A stretch of 64,000 nucleotides of DNA from a bacterium Scap17 (GTDB taxonomy: Bacteria; Pseudomonadota; Gammaproteobacteria; Pseudomonadales; Halomonadaceae), in assembly GCA_013376735.1 (NCBI GenBank), contig VINJ01000001.1, positions 2,728,001 through 2,792,000 of the forward strand. The letters are read 5' to 3'. A program made the translations under genes and the position numbers. Below are positions 1-8,225 of this stretch, one piece after another. The notes below the pieces were generated by a model. That model was not told where the DNA came from. It was given only the letters and a program-made list of their open reading frames with translations, and made no database searches. The stretch's first letter is position 1. Every line of letters starts with the position of its first letter.

Positions 1-430
1 TGCCCAGGTCGAAACGACCCGCCAGCACGTCCTGCACGATCTCGGAATTGAAGGCGAAGCTGTAGCTGACCGTCAGCCCCGGATGCTGCTGCTGATAGCC
101 CAGCGTGAACGGATAGAACATCAGCCCGACGCTTGAGGGACTGGCCACGCGGCATTCGCCGCTGTCCGGGGAATCATCATCCAGCGAGTGCATGAACTGG
201 GTGTGCTCGGCGAACAGCTTGATGGAGTAGTCATAGCAGCGACGCCCCGCTGCGGTCAGCGAGAACTTGCGTCCCTGGCGATTGAGCAGCGAGCGGCCCA
301 GATACTGCTCCAGCTTGCGAATATGCTGGCTGACGCCGGGCTGGGTCATCTCCAGCTTGCGCGCGGTATGGGTAAAGCTGCCGGTCTCCACCAGTGTGAT
401 GAAGGTACGAAAATACTGGGCGTTGAACAT
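1..430 (-). CDS. LysR-family transcriptional regulator, N-terminal part (cut by window edge)
   Basis: The minus strand from an ATG at 430 reads open to the window edge, giving 143 residues. It begins MFNAQYFRTFITLVETGSF, the usual LysR start, followed by a winged helix-turn-helix (RKLEMTQPGVSQHIRKLEQ, about residues 24-42) and the start of the effector-binding domain. Family knowledge: such proteins are tetrameric DNA-binding regulators that respond to a small co-inducer and often control a divergent gene. The neighbour on the other strand is the YfcL-like gene at 738, about 300 bases away, so divergent control is possible but unproven. The ligand cannot be inferred because most of the sensor domain lies outside the window. 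Confidence 0.9.
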   Translation of the reverse strand, partial: MFNAQYFRTFITLVETGSFTHTARKLEMTQPGVSQHIRKLEQYLGRSLLNRQGRKFSLTAAGRRCYDYSIKLFAEHTQFMHSLDDDSPDSGECRVASPSSVGLMFYPFTLGYQQQHPGLTVSYSFAFNSEIVQDVLAGRFDLG

Positions 431-737
431 GAAGGCACTGACCACTCACGAACGGGGGACGCGACTCGGCGCATCGTGTTGCCGGCGACGACCTGCATGA
501 CGCAACTGCCATGTCAGCACAGGTGCCACCGACCCGCAAAGCACATGATTCTACCAGAGCTGGCCGCCATGCGCAGCGCTGCGCCCCGCCACTCTCGCGT
601 GTTAGCATCATGGACAATGCCAGCTGCCACCCTGGCTGCGTCTGCCGTGTTCAACGTCACGATGACGCGCCCGGGCCCGGCGCTTTACCCCTGTCCTGGC
701 CAATCTTCTGACTGGCCCGAAACACGAGATGCTTTAG
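431..737. other. Intergenic region between LysR gene and YfcL-like gene
   Basis: This 307-base stretch separates two divergent genes and should hold both promoters. Short open frames cross it on both strands, but none has a convincing ribosome site or a recognisable protein. A GC-rich near-palindrome lies around 667-682 (gcgcccgggcccggcgc). I see no RNA gene. Confidence 0.4.
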
Positions 738-1037
738 ATGTCTGATGCTCTGGCTGCACGCGGCGAAGCCATTCACAAGGCGCTGCTCGCCATGGAAAGC
801 GAGTGTGCCGAAAATGACCTGTTCCCGCTGGGGTACATGATTCCCCAGGTGGAACTGGTGCTGGAAAACGCCGATTACGATCCCGAGGATGTGGTCGCGG
901 AAGACTTTGACGCCACCTTTGAAGAGTGGATGCAGCACGCCTTTGCCCAGGACAGCATGAGCGTGGACGACCGCGAGCGCATTGCTGAACTCTGGGCAGA
1001 AGCCCGGAAACGCGCCCAGACCACCGTGGGCGCCTGA
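738..1037 (+). CDS. YfcL-family small acidic protein, function unknown
   Basis: A 99-residue acidic protein. The segment NDLFPLGYMIPQVELVL followed by a long acidic helical region and a closing LWAEA motif resembles the YfcL family, whose members are about 90 residues and helical; no biochemical role is established. It ends 16 bases before ppnN and is on the same strand, so the two are probably co-transcribed. There is no signal peptide or membrane segment, so it should be cytoplasmic. Family assignment is by pattern resemblance only; that it is a real gene is well supported by length, codon use and operon position. Confidence 0.75.
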   Translation: MSDALAARGEAIHKALLAMESECAENDLFPLGYMIPQVELVLENADYDPEDVVAEDFDATFEEWMQHAFAQDSMSVDDRERIAELWAEARKRAQTTVGA

Positions 1038-1053
1038 CACAAGGAAGACAGTC

Positions 1054-2466
1054 ATGAATTCTGTCACCAGCGAAGCGACGACCTATTCACGTGATGCCAG
1101 CTCCATGCTGGTCTCGACCATCATCTCGCCGGAAGGCAGCCTGGAAGTGCTCTCCCAGGATGAGGTCAATCGCCTGCGCGACACCTCCTCCAACGGGTTG
1201 CACGACATCCTGCGCCGCTGTGCGCTGGCCGTGCTCAACTGCGGCAGCCAGACCGATGACAGCGTCGCGGTGCTCAATGCACACAAGAATTTCGAGATCG
1301 AGGTACTGCAGCAGGACCGCGGCATTCGCCTCAAGCTCGACAATGCCCCCGGCGATGCCTTCGTCGACGGCAAGATGATCCGCGGCATTCGCGAGCATCT
1401 CTCCAGCGTGTTGCGTGACATCGTCTATGTGGCCAACGAGATTCAGAACACCCCGCGTTTCGATCTCACGACCACCGAAGGCACCACCAATGCGGTGTTC
1501 CATATCCTGCGCAACGCCGGGGCGCTGAAGTCCTCGCGTGAGCCGAGTCTGGTCACCTGCTGGGGCGGGCACTCCATCAACCGTGAGGAATACGAGTACA
1601 CCAAGGACGTGGGTTACCACCTCGGCCTGCGTGATCTCGATATCTGCACCGGGTGTGGCCCGGGCGCCATGAAGGGCCCGATGAAGGGCGCCAACGTCGC
1701 GCACGCCAAGCAGCGTCGCAAGGAAGGCCGCTATCTGGGCATCTCGGAGCCGGGCATCATCGCCGCCGAATCGCCCAATCCGATCGTCAATGAACTGATC
1801 ATCATGCCGGACATCGAGAAGCGTCTTGAAGCCTTCGTGCGTACCGCACATGGCATCATCGTCTTCCCGGGCGGCGTGGGCACCGCCGAAGAGATTCTCT
1901 ACCTGCTCGGCATTCTGCTGCACCCGGAAAACAGCGAGCTGCCGTTCCCGGTCATCTTCACCGGCCCGGCGTCCAGCGCCGAGTACTTCAAGCAGATCGA
2001 CGAGTTCATCGCCTACACCCTGGGCGAGGAAGCGCGCTCGCGCTACCGCATCATCATCGACAATCCGGTCGAGGTGGCACGCACCATGCGCAGTGGCATC
2101 GACCAGGTGGCGGAATTCCGTCGCCAGCATCAGGATGCCTTCTACTACAACTGGCGCCTGCACATCGCGCCGCACTTCCAGCAGCCCTTCGCGCCGACCC
2201 ACGCCAACATGTCGGGCCTGGCGCTGCACCGCAACCAGCCGGTGCACGAACTGGCGGCCAACCTGCGTCGTGCCTTCTCGGGCATCGTCGCCGGCAACGT
2301 CAAGAAGGAAGGCATCGAGGAGATCGAGCGCGACGGCCCCTTCCGCCTGACCGCCGAAACCGAGCTGATGGAGCGTCTCGACGCCCTGCTCACCTCCTTC
2401 GTCGCCCAGGGCCGCATGAAGCTGCCGGGCAGCGATTACGTGCCCTGCTACACCCTGTGCAAGTAA
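1054..2466 (+). CDS. ppnN: Pyrimidine/purine nucleotide 5'-monophosphate nucleosidase
   Basis: A 470-residue protein matching PpnN (formerly YgdH), close to the E. coli length of about 454. It contains an N-terminal DUF4478-type domain, a central lysine-decarboxylase-like (LOG) Rossmann domain with the signature PGGVGTAEE near residue 272, and a C-terminal DUF3412-type domain. Family knowledge: it cleaves nucleoside monophosphates into base and ribose 5-phosphate, recycling nucleotides, and the E. coli enzyme is controlled by (p)ppGpp. An upstream in-frame start at 982 overlaps the YfcL-like gene. I chose the ATG at 1054 because AAGGA precedes it at the right distance and the protein begins MNSVTSEATT, as expected. 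A strong terminator follows. Confidence 0.95.
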   Translation: MNSVTSEATTYSRDASSMLVSTIISPEGSLEVLSQDEVNRLRDTSSNGLHDILRRCALAVLNCGSQTDDSVAVLNAHKNFEIEVLQQDRGIRLKLDNAPGDAFVDGKMIRGIREHLSSVLRDIVYVANEIQNTPRFDLTTTEGTTNAVFHILRNAGALKSSREPSLVTCWGGHSINREEYEYTKDVGYHLGLRDLDICTGCGPGAMKGPMKGANVAHAKQRRKEGRYLGISEPGIIAAESPNPIVNELIIMPDIEKRLEAFVRTAHGIIVFPGGVGTAEEILYLLGILLHPENSELPFPVIFTGPASSAEYFKQIDEFIAYTLGEEARSRYRIIIDNPVEVARTMRSGIDQVAEFRRQHQDAFYYNWRLHIAPHFQQPFAPTHANMSGLALHRNQPVHELAANLRRAFSGIVAGNVKKEGIEEIERDGPFRLTAETELMERLDALLTSFVAQGRMKLPGSDYVPCYTLCK

Positions 2467-2530
2467 GTGGCCCGGTGATGGCACGCTGAGGCGTGTCGTC
2501 ACCTCATCAGCCATCACAAGAGCGCCATCA

Positions 2531-2571
2531 CAAGAACGCCCCGATCATCGCTGATCGGGGCGTTCTTGTTT
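2531..2571 (+). terminator. Rho-independent terminator after ppnN
   Basis: A perfect 17-base stem (2531-2547 with 2552-2568) and a TCGC loop are followed by T residues. It lies 65 bases past the ppnN stop. Confidence 0.85.
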
Positions 2572-2620
2572 ATCGGGAAGATCTTGCTGACAGCATCTCA
2601 TGAGCCTCAAGAACCGAGAC

Positions 2621-3037
2621 TCAGCCTTCCTCACCACGACGGCGCTGCATCCACATGCTGATCACATGCGCCAGCAGGCCCAGCGTCAGACCATCGACCA
2701 GCACCTCCAGCCCACCTTCCTGCGGACGATTCAGCATCGGCGCGGCAAGGTTGAACGCCGTCATCGCCGCCAGCCCTACTACCAGCCAGACCAGCAGACG
2801 ACGCATCATCATCGGCACCTTGGCCTTGGCGGTGTCTGACAGCTGGCGATAGATATAGATGCCCAGCGCGCTGACGGCGACGGCAAAGCCGACGATCAGC
2901 ATCAGGCGCGTATTCTCGCCGCTGATCAGGAAACGCGGAATATTGGCGACCATTACCACCGCCAGGCCCGCCAGCACGGAGACGCGCTGCGGCGTCAGGT
3001 TGCGGGCACGCGGATGATCAGGATTCAGTTTCGGCAT
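2621..3037 (-). CDS. Small inner-membrane protein, unknown function
   Basis: A 138-residue protein starting MPKLNPDHPRARNLTPQR. A short basic N-terminus is followed by about four hydrophobic segments (roughly residues 18-36, 42-60, 75-95 and 108-128) and a charged end (MQRRRGEEG). I do not recognise a named family with certainty. The ATG at 3037 is preferred to a TTG at 3067, although neither has a strong ribosome site. It lies downstream of the flavodoxin gene on the same strand, but with 88 bases between them co-transcription is uncertain. Confidence 0.7.
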   Translation of the reverse strand: MPKLNPDHPRARNLTPQRVSVLAGLAVVMVANIPRFLISGENTRLMLIVGFAVAVSALGIYIYRQLSDTAKAKVPMMMRRLLVWLVVGLAAMTAFNLAAPMLNRPQEGGLEVLVDGLTLGLLAHVISMWMQRRRGEEG

Positions 3038-3125
3038 GTGAAGCAGTCTCGATGAAAGAACGGACAACAGAAGAAGCAGGCGGCGGGCCAGCCCACCGCC
3101 GCAGGATCAGGCCGTGGCCACGGCA

Positions 3126-3587
3126 TCAAGCGCTAGCCGGGAGCGTCGGAATCCAGCTCTCGACCCACGGCAGCGCCGCGTCGTCGGCCATGAAGGTTTC
3201 CATGGCGTCGATCTCGAGGCGCTCGCCGTGACGCGTGGCGCCCAGGTCGGCCAGACGCTCATCCAGATGACGCCCCGCGCCACAGTAGGTCTCGCCGTAG
3301 GAGCTGTCGCCCAGGGCGATCAGCCCATAACGCAGCCAATCCAGCGCCGGAGACTCGGCAGACAGCGCATTGAGGAAGCCGGTCAGATTGCCCGGCACAT
3401 CGCCACTGCCGGTGGTGGAGGTGACGAACAGCGCCAGATCAGGGCGGGCGTCAGTCAGGTCGGCCAGTGTCGGCTGGTCGAGCACCTCGACCGTGTAGCC
3501 GGCCTGCTCGAACAACGGTTGCACCTGCTCGGCCACATCCAGTGAACCGCCATACATCGTGCCGACAAAAATCTTCAGAAGCGCCAT
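3126..3587 (-). CDS. Flavodoxin-like FMN protein (MioC type)
   Basis: A 153-residue flavodoxin domain. The phosphate-binding loop is replaced by GTMYGGSLDVAE near residue 8, as in MioC-type short-chain flavodoxins, and the second FMN loop STTGSGDVPGN and GLIALGDSSYGETYCGAG are clear. Family knowledge: these FMN proteins carry single electrons in the cytoplasm, for example to biotin synthase or reductive enzymes; the partner here is unknown. The start at 3587 is supported by AAGGAAGG seven bases upstream; a longer frame to 3671 has no support. MioC itself is about 147 residues, so the length fits. Confidence 0.9.
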   Translation of the reverse strand: MALLKIFVGTMYGGSLDVAEQVQPLFEQAGYTVEVLDQPTLADLTDARPDLALFVTSTTGSGDVPGNLTGFLNALSAESPALDWLRYGLIALGDSSYGETYCGAGRHLDERLADLGATRHGERLEIDAMETFMADDAALPWVESWIPTLPASA

Positions 3588-3684
3588 GCATCCTTCCTTA
3601 TTCGAACGATCACCCGCCAGTGACGGGAACGTGAGTGCAGTGCGAAGAGTCGCGCAGACGCTCTCCGACATTTGGTCGCGATGG

Positions 3685-3712
3685 TAGCACAGCGCGCCTG
3701 CGAGACGCAGGC
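3685..3712. repeat. 28-base direct repeat with internal hairpin, copy 1
   Basis: The 28 bases beginning tagcacagcgcgcctgc recur exactly at 3734-3761. Each copy contains the hairpin GCCTGC-gagac-GCAGGC. It lies in the non-coding stretch between the flavodoxin and TonB receptor genes. Confidence 0.8.
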
Positions 3713-3733
3713 GGGCCTGGTGGGATGAATCGA

Positions 3734-3761
3734 TAGCACAGCGCGCCTGCGAGACGCAGGC
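3734..3761. repeat. 28-base direct repeat with internal hairpin, copy 2
   Basis: Second exact copy, offset by 49 bases from the first. The layout resembles a small REP-like unit, but only these two copies were noticed in the window. Confidence 0.8.
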
Positions 3762-3798
3762 AGCAGAAGCTGACAGCCCTCCCTACACAGCGCCCCGC

Positions 3799-3837
3799 AA
3801 ACGAAACAGCGCCACCGTGAAGAACACGATGGCGCTG
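3799..3837 (-). terminator. Terminator-like hairpin after TonB receptor gene
   Basis: The arms at 3807-3819 and 3825-3837 pair over 13 bases with one mismatch and an AAGAA loop. Read on the minus strand, the second arm is followed by a T-rich stretch (tttcgttt). It lies about 100 bases past the receptor stop. Confidence 0.5.
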
Positions 3838-3939
3838 CGAAGCCTTGCCAGTGAAGGATCCTGCGTTGCGAGCCTGGATCACGACCGCTGGCGATGACAC
3901 CCTGTCAGGTGCGAACTTGCTGGCGCGAAGCCCTTCTGA

Positions 3940-5961
3940 TCAGAAGCGGTAAGCCACTGACAGACGCACGTCACGCCCCGGGCTGGTGATGGCGCCCGGC
4001 ATGATGCCGCGTGCACTGTTGGTTTCCAGGTAATAGGTGTTCTGGTCGCTATATTCCTTGTCGAACAGGTTGTAGATACCGGCCGTCAGGGTCAGGTCCT
4101 GCATGTCACGCGGCACCCAGCTGGCGTAGACATCGTGCGTGGCGTAACCGGCGCGCTCGCTCTGATCATCCGGCAGGTCGGTGAGGCGCTCGTAGGCGGT
4201 CACGGTCCAGCCGATCGTCATCTGCGGGTCAGCGAAGGTGTAGCGGTTGTCCAGGCTCCAGCGATCACCGGTCTGGTTGCCCAGGCCCATGTTGTCGACC
4301 ACGGTCTCGCCCTGGTTGTCTTCCAGGTCCATGGTCAGGTAGCCCAGCGTCATGTCCCAGCCGCCGATGCCGTAGGTGGCCCGCGCCTCGACACCCTTGC
4401 TGGTGACGATACCTTCCATGTTGGTGATAGTGGTCACACCGCCCGAGCTCTCTTCGGTGATGTAGTTGTCGAAGTGGGTATCGAAGTAGGTGACTTCCAG
4501 GCCCGCGCGGTCACGCTGGGTGAGGAGGTCATTGCCCTTCCAGCGCGCGCCGACTTCGGTGCTGCGCGAGGTCTCGGCCTCAAGCCCCGGCTCAACCACC
4601 AGGCTCTCACCGGGACCGACACCACCATCGACCAGGATGGCTTCACGGCCCTTGTTGCCGCGTACCGCAGTGGAGTAGCCGGTGAACAGCTCGACGCCGC
4701 CGCCGACACGCCAGTTGAGGCTCGCGTTCGGGCTGACATCGGTATCATCCAGCGTCTCGCCATTGGCGTATTCGGTCTTGTAGTCATCGACACGCGCGCC
4801 GAAGGACAGGTCCACCGCGCCAAGCGTCATGCGGTGCTGGGCGTAGAACGCGAGGTTACGGGCCTTCTCGTCGAAGCCGCCGGTGCTGGATTCGTCGTAG
4901 ACGTAATCGCTACCCAGCGTCAGACGGTTGTCCATGTCCTCGGGGCCGAAACGGAAGGTGTTGTTCAGATCGCCGCCATAGCTCTCGACATCGGCGTTCA
5001 GCTCGGCGCCGGTGGAAACCGTGGTGCGTTCCAGCTCGGTCTTGGTGTGGAAGACGTTGGTGTGCACATCCACCAGGCGCGAGCCCGGATCAAAGTCATA
5101 GTTGGCGGTATAGGTGTCACGGCTCAGGTCGGTATCGACCTTGGCATTGTTGAACTCCTGACACTCCATGTTGGGACGCACGCAGTAGATGCCGCTGTCC
5201 TCGTTGTGCTCGGCGCTGATGCGCAGGCTGTGAGCCCCCTGATCCAGCAGGCTGAACTTACCGAAGTAACTGCGCTGATGGCCGCCAGTGCCCTCTTCTT
5301 CATCACCGCCGCCAGTGCGGTAGTCATCGCTGTTGCGTGCGCTGGTCGAGAACAGCAGGCCCGCGTTCGGCGCGACTTCACCGTAGACGGACAGCGTGCC
5401 CTTGACGGCGTCTGCCGCGGACTCGGTGCTGCCCTTGACCATGCCGCCGAAGGTCTCACCCGGCTTGAGCAGATCCTGGGCATCCTTGGTAACGAACTTG
5501 ATGCTGCCGCCCAGGGCGTTGGGGCCATTATCGGCGGCGCCCGGTCCGGCCTGGACTTCGGCACGCTTGAGCAGTTCCGGCTCGATGTTGAAGCTGGAGC
5601 TGTGGTGGAACAGGTAGCCGTTCTGGCTGGCACCATCAACACTGATGTTGAGGTTGGTGTCTTCCAGACCACGCACGTAGATCTTCTCGGACGAGGCGGT
5701 GGTGCCGCCGACGGTGACGGACGGCGTATCACGGAACACATCCTTGAGATCATGCGCCTGATGCAGGGCGATCTCTTCACTATCGATGACCGCCGTGGCG
5801 TTGAGGCGATCGTCCTCGATCTGCAGCGTGTCCATCTGCAGCGTCTCTGCATGGGCAGTACTGGCACACAGCAGCGCAATGGCTGCCACCAGCGGACGCG
5901 GAGTGAAAGCAGTGGCGCGGGAAGCGCTGGCTGCCACGCACGGAGTGAGGCGATCGGTCAT
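3940..5961 (-). CDS. TonB-dependent outer-membrane receptor
   Basis: A 673-residue protein. A signal peptide (RPLVAAIALLCASTAHA, cut near residue 38) precedes a plug domain at about residues 55-165 (motifs LKDVFRDTPSVTV, IYVRGLEDTNLNISVDG, GPNALGGSIKFVTKDA) and a TonB-dependent beta-barrel ending LSVAYRF, the usual aromatic terminus. Family knowledge: such receptors import iron chelates, haem or other scarce nutrients using TonB energy. A Fur-like box just upstream points to iron. The barrel has a close cysteine pair (YCVRPNMEC), probably an extracellular-loop disulfide. The substrate cannot be told from sequence. A longer frame to 6078 crosses the Fur-like box, so the ATG at 5961 is preferred, although its ribosome site is weak. 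Confidence 0.93.
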   Translation of the reverse strand: MTDRLTPCVAASASRATAFTPRPLVAAIALLCASTAHAETLQMDTLQIEDDRLNATAVIDSEEIALHQAHDLKDVFRDTPSVTVGGTTASSEKIYVRGLEDTNLNISVDGASQNGYLFHHSSSFNIEPELLKRAEVQAGPGAADNGPNALGGSIKFVTKDAQDLLKPGETFGGMVKGSTESAADAVKGTLSVYGEVAPNAGLLFSTSARNSDDYRTGGGDEEEGTGGHQRSYFGKFSLLDQGAHSLRISAEHNEDSGIYCVRPNMECQEFNNAKVDTDLSRDTYTANYDFDPGSRLVDVHTNVFHTKTELERTTVSTGAELNADVESYGGDLNNTFRFGPEDMDNRLTLGSDYVYDESSTGGFDEKARNLAFYAQHRMTLGAVDLSFGARVDDYKTEYANGETLDDTDVSPNASLNWRVGGGVELFTGYSTAVRGNKGREAILVDGGVGPGESLVVEPGLEAETSRSTEVGARWKGNDLLTQRDRAGLEVTYFDTHFDNYITEESSGGVTTITNMEGIVTSKGVEARATYGIGGWDMTLGYLTMDLEDNQGETVVDNMGLGNQTGDRWSLDNRYTFADPQMTIGWTVTAYERLTDLPDDQSERAGYATHDVYASWVPRDMQDLTLTAGIYNLFDKEYSDQNTYYLETNSARGIMPGAITSPGRDVRLSVAYRF

Positions 5962-6677
5962 GAGCGGAGGGTTCCCAAGAGTAATAATAATGATTCTTTT
6001 TTGCGAACGAGATGATGCACGCGTTTGCACATTTGCGTCATCAACACTCCCTGCAACGCCGCTCTGCAATTTCTGCAATCAATGCGCGTCACTTCTCGCC
6101 TCTTGCAGCGCCAGATTGTGGCTCTAACGCCAGAAACGCCCTGATTTGCACACTTTTTCACCCGTGCAGTCACCGGATTCACTTTTTTATCACCTGCCTG
6201 TCATCAGATACGGAACCATCGCCAGCCACTGACGTCTTAGCCGACATGGCTCGACAAATGCCTCTCCCACGCAAATTTCTCGCTTCACGACAGGGTTTCG
6301 TCTTGTGGAGATCGGATTTGCGCAATGTGTGCGTCTTTGGATGCAACACTACGGGCAGAGTGATATAGTTAGCGTGCTCAGATTAAGGGCGCTTGCTGTC
6401 ACGCCGGACAGTGCCCTGTGATGGCCTCGGCCCTGAAGATATCTGCAGCAAATGCAAGACCTGTCGCCGCGCGCTGAGGTGCTCGGCTGGCAGTAGCGGT
6501 TGTTGATCGATGAGCGCGTCTTTGCCCGGGGGAAGCCCCCTGCGGCCTTAGGGGCACGGTCATCGACAGGCAATCCGTTGTGCAGCGACTGGCGCTGCAA
6601 CGGGCCCGTTTGGCCCGTACAAGGTGGGTGTTTCCCTGACGGCACACCCCGACCCTCTGAACAACCGGACCTATTCG
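5962..6677. other. Long intergenic region upstream of TonB receptor and LysR genes
   Basis: About 716 bases lie between two divergent genes. The first 40 bases hold a Fur-like box. The rest has short open frames on both strands, none with a plausible ribosome site or recognisable product. The GC level is lower than in the flanking genes between about 6100 and 6380, as expected for promoters. No tRNA or structured RNA is evident; a small RNA cannot be excluded. Confidence 0.4.
5982..6002 (-). promoter_or_regulatory. Fur-like box upstream of TonB receptor
   Basis: On the minus strand, AAGAATCATTATT matches the Fur consensus half GATAATCATTATC at 10 of 13 positions and is followed by further ATT repeats. 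It lies 20-40 bases before the receptor start, where a repressor would block transcription when iron is plentiful. Confidence 0.6.
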
Positions 6678-7586
6678 ATGAGCGATATCGACGCCTATAA
6701 CACCTTCCTGATGGTCGCGGACCTCGGCAGCCTGTCGCGCGCAGCAGAACGCCTGCGCCTGCCCAAGTCCACCGTCAGCCGTCGCCTCGACGCCCTTGAG
6801 GGCCGTTTCGGCACTCGCCTGGTCGAGCGTGGTCATCGTGGCATTCGCCTGTCAGAAGCCGGCGAGACCCTTTACCGTTACGCACGCTCGATGGCCAATC
6901 TCGATGATGAAGCGCATCGCGCCATCGAAGACCGCCAGTCAGACCTCACCGGTACCATCCGTATCCACGCCACGCCGTCGCTGGGTCGTCACTTCCTGGG
7001 TCACGCGCTGACCAGCTTCCTGTCGGAACACGAAGGCGTCGATATCAAGCTGAAGCTGTGGCACAACGGCCGCGAGATTCTCGAGAACCAGCCACACCTG
7101 GTGATCGGCTTCCCGCATCTGGCCGGCAGCACCCACGTCTTCCGCCCGTTGACCCACTGGCATCAGGCGGCCTACGCGGCCTCTCACGTCGAGAACCCGG
7201 AAGAACTGCCGTGGGGCGAGCTGGAACCGCTGGTGTCCGGCACCTCCCTCTCGCGTCACCCGGAAGACCCGCGCCCGAATCACATCCAGTCAGATGACCT
7301 CGAAGTCCTCACCGACTACGTGGCCGATGGCCTGATTCGCGCCGTGCTGCCGACCGACTGGGTCAACACGCTCAGCGAGCGCAACGGCCAGTCCTTCAAG
7401 CGTCTGGAATGCGACGAGATCCCGCCGGTCGAGATCGGCATGCTGCTGCCGCGTGGCCCGATCCCGACCCGCGTGCGCATGCTCGCCGACTGGCTCGCAC
7501 GTGAAATCGGCAAGACAGAGCCGGAACGCGTCACCGCCAAGGCCGCCCGCCGCACCGTCAGCGAAGCCACCACTACTGCCGGTTGA
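6678..7586 (+). CDS. LysR-family transcriptional regulator
   Basis: A 302-residue, full-length LysR protein. The helix-turn-helix covers about residues 15-50 (motifs GSLSRAAERL and KSTVSRRLDALEGRFGTRL); the periplasmic-binding-protein-like sensor domain covers residues 85-290. The N-terminal wording MSDIDAYNTFLMVADLGSL resembles the subgroup related to CrgA/AaeR-type single-gene regulators. The start at 6678 is chosen because earlier in-frame ATGs lie in poorly conserved sequence. It is divergent from the TonB receptor across about 700 bases, so direct control of that gene is uncertain. A terminator follows. Confidence 0.92.
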   Translation: MSDIDAYNTFLMVADLGSLSRAAERLRLPKSTVSRRLDALEGRFGTRLVERGHRGIRLSEAGETLYRYARSMANLDDEAHRAIEDRQSDLTGTIRIHATPSLGRHFLGHALTSFLSEHEGVDIKLKLWHNGREILENQPHLVIGFPHLAGSTHVFRPLTHWHQAAYAASHVENPEELPWGELEPLVSGTSLSRHPEDPRPNHIQSDDLEVLTDYVADGLIRAVLPTDWVNTLSERNGQSFKRLECDEIPPVEIGMLLPRGPIPTRVRMLADWLAREIGKTEPERVTAKAARRTVSEATTTAG

Positions 7587-7648
7587 TGGCAGCATTGCGA
7601 CGCTGGCTCTCACCCTCGTGGTGACATGAACCAGCGCGGCGCGCAGCA

Positions 7649-7680
7649 AAAAGGCCAGCCCTCAGGGGCTGGCCTTTTGC
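7649..7680 (+). terminator. Rho-independent terminator after LysR gene
   Basis: The arms aaaaggccagccc and gggctggcctttt surround a TCAG loop, with a short T run. The A-rich left arm could also serve the opposite strand. Confidence 0.8.
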
Positions 7681-7734
7681 GTTCTGGCTTGTCATGTTTA
7701 GCATGTACTGAATCAACGACAGGCAGGGCTTCTC

Positions 7735-8166
7735 ATGTGGCAACGCGACACTCTCACCCTCTCCGCCCGCAAGCGCGGTTTTCACCTTATCAGTGATGAG
7801 GTGGAGCAGGCATTGGCCGAAATGCCGCCGGTCAGTGTCGGCCTGCTGCATGTGCAGCTGCTGCATACCTCCGCCTCGCTGACCCTCAACGAGAATGCCG
7901 ACCCTGACGTGCGCCACGATATGGACGCCTTCCTGCGCCGCCTGGTGCCCGGCAACCTACCTTACTTCCGCCACACGCTGGAAGGCGATGACGACATGCC
8001 CGCCCACGTACTCGCCAGCCTGCTCGGCACCCAACTCTCCCTGCCCGTCGAAGCCCGCTGCGGGGTCAACCGCCTAGCCCTCGGCACCTGGCAAGGTATC
8101 TGGCTTGGTGAACACCGTGACCACGGCGGCAGCCGCAGGCTGTGTTTGACGCTAAGTGGAGAATAG
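7735..8166 (+). CDS. yjbQ: YjbQ-family protein (UPF0047; secondary thiamine-phosphate synthase fold)
   Basis: A 143-residue protein of the YjbQ/UPF0047 family. It has the conserved core [28 protein letters not shown] and the C-terminal segment [16 protein letters not shown], both usual in the family. Some members show weak thiamine-phosphate synthase activity; the true role is unsettled. The last 33 codons are repeated, with 9 changes, at 10988-11085, beyond an AT-rich insert. The protein is therefore intact, but its present 3' end appears to have been supplied by the insert. Three of four family-typical ends look normal, so function is probably kept. Confidence 0.93.
   Translation: MWQRDTLTLSARKRGFHLISDEVEQALAEMPPVSVGLLHVQLLHTSASLTLNENADPDVRHDMDAFLRRLVPGNLPYFRHTLEGDDDMPAHVLASLLGTQLSLPVEARCGVNRLALGTWQGIWLGEHRDHGGSRRLCLTLSGE
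8067..8164 (+). repeat. Left copy of 98-base yjbQ-end direct repeat
   Basis: This copy aligns without gaps to 10988-11085, with 89 of 98 bases identical. Eight of nine differences leave the protein unchanged; the ninth is Ala versus Ser. Six differences put A or T in this copy where the right copy has G or C, as expected if the left copy came in with the AT-rich insert. Confidence 0.9.
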
Positions 8167-8225
8167 ACTGACTATCCCCCTCTCACATTCAAACAACAAT
8201 ATAAATTCACATCAAAGTTAATACT

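Noticed and set aside
1087-2517. 476-codon open frame on the minus strand opposite ppnN
   Set aside because: It lies antisense to a clearly conserved gene; high GC yields long open frames on the opposite strand, and its residues (His/Ala/Arg/Gly-rich) show no domain.
4135-6015. 626-codon plus-strand frame opposite the TonB receptor
   Set aside because: Antisense shadow of a well-defined receptor with signal peptide and barrel; no ribosome site or recognisable product.
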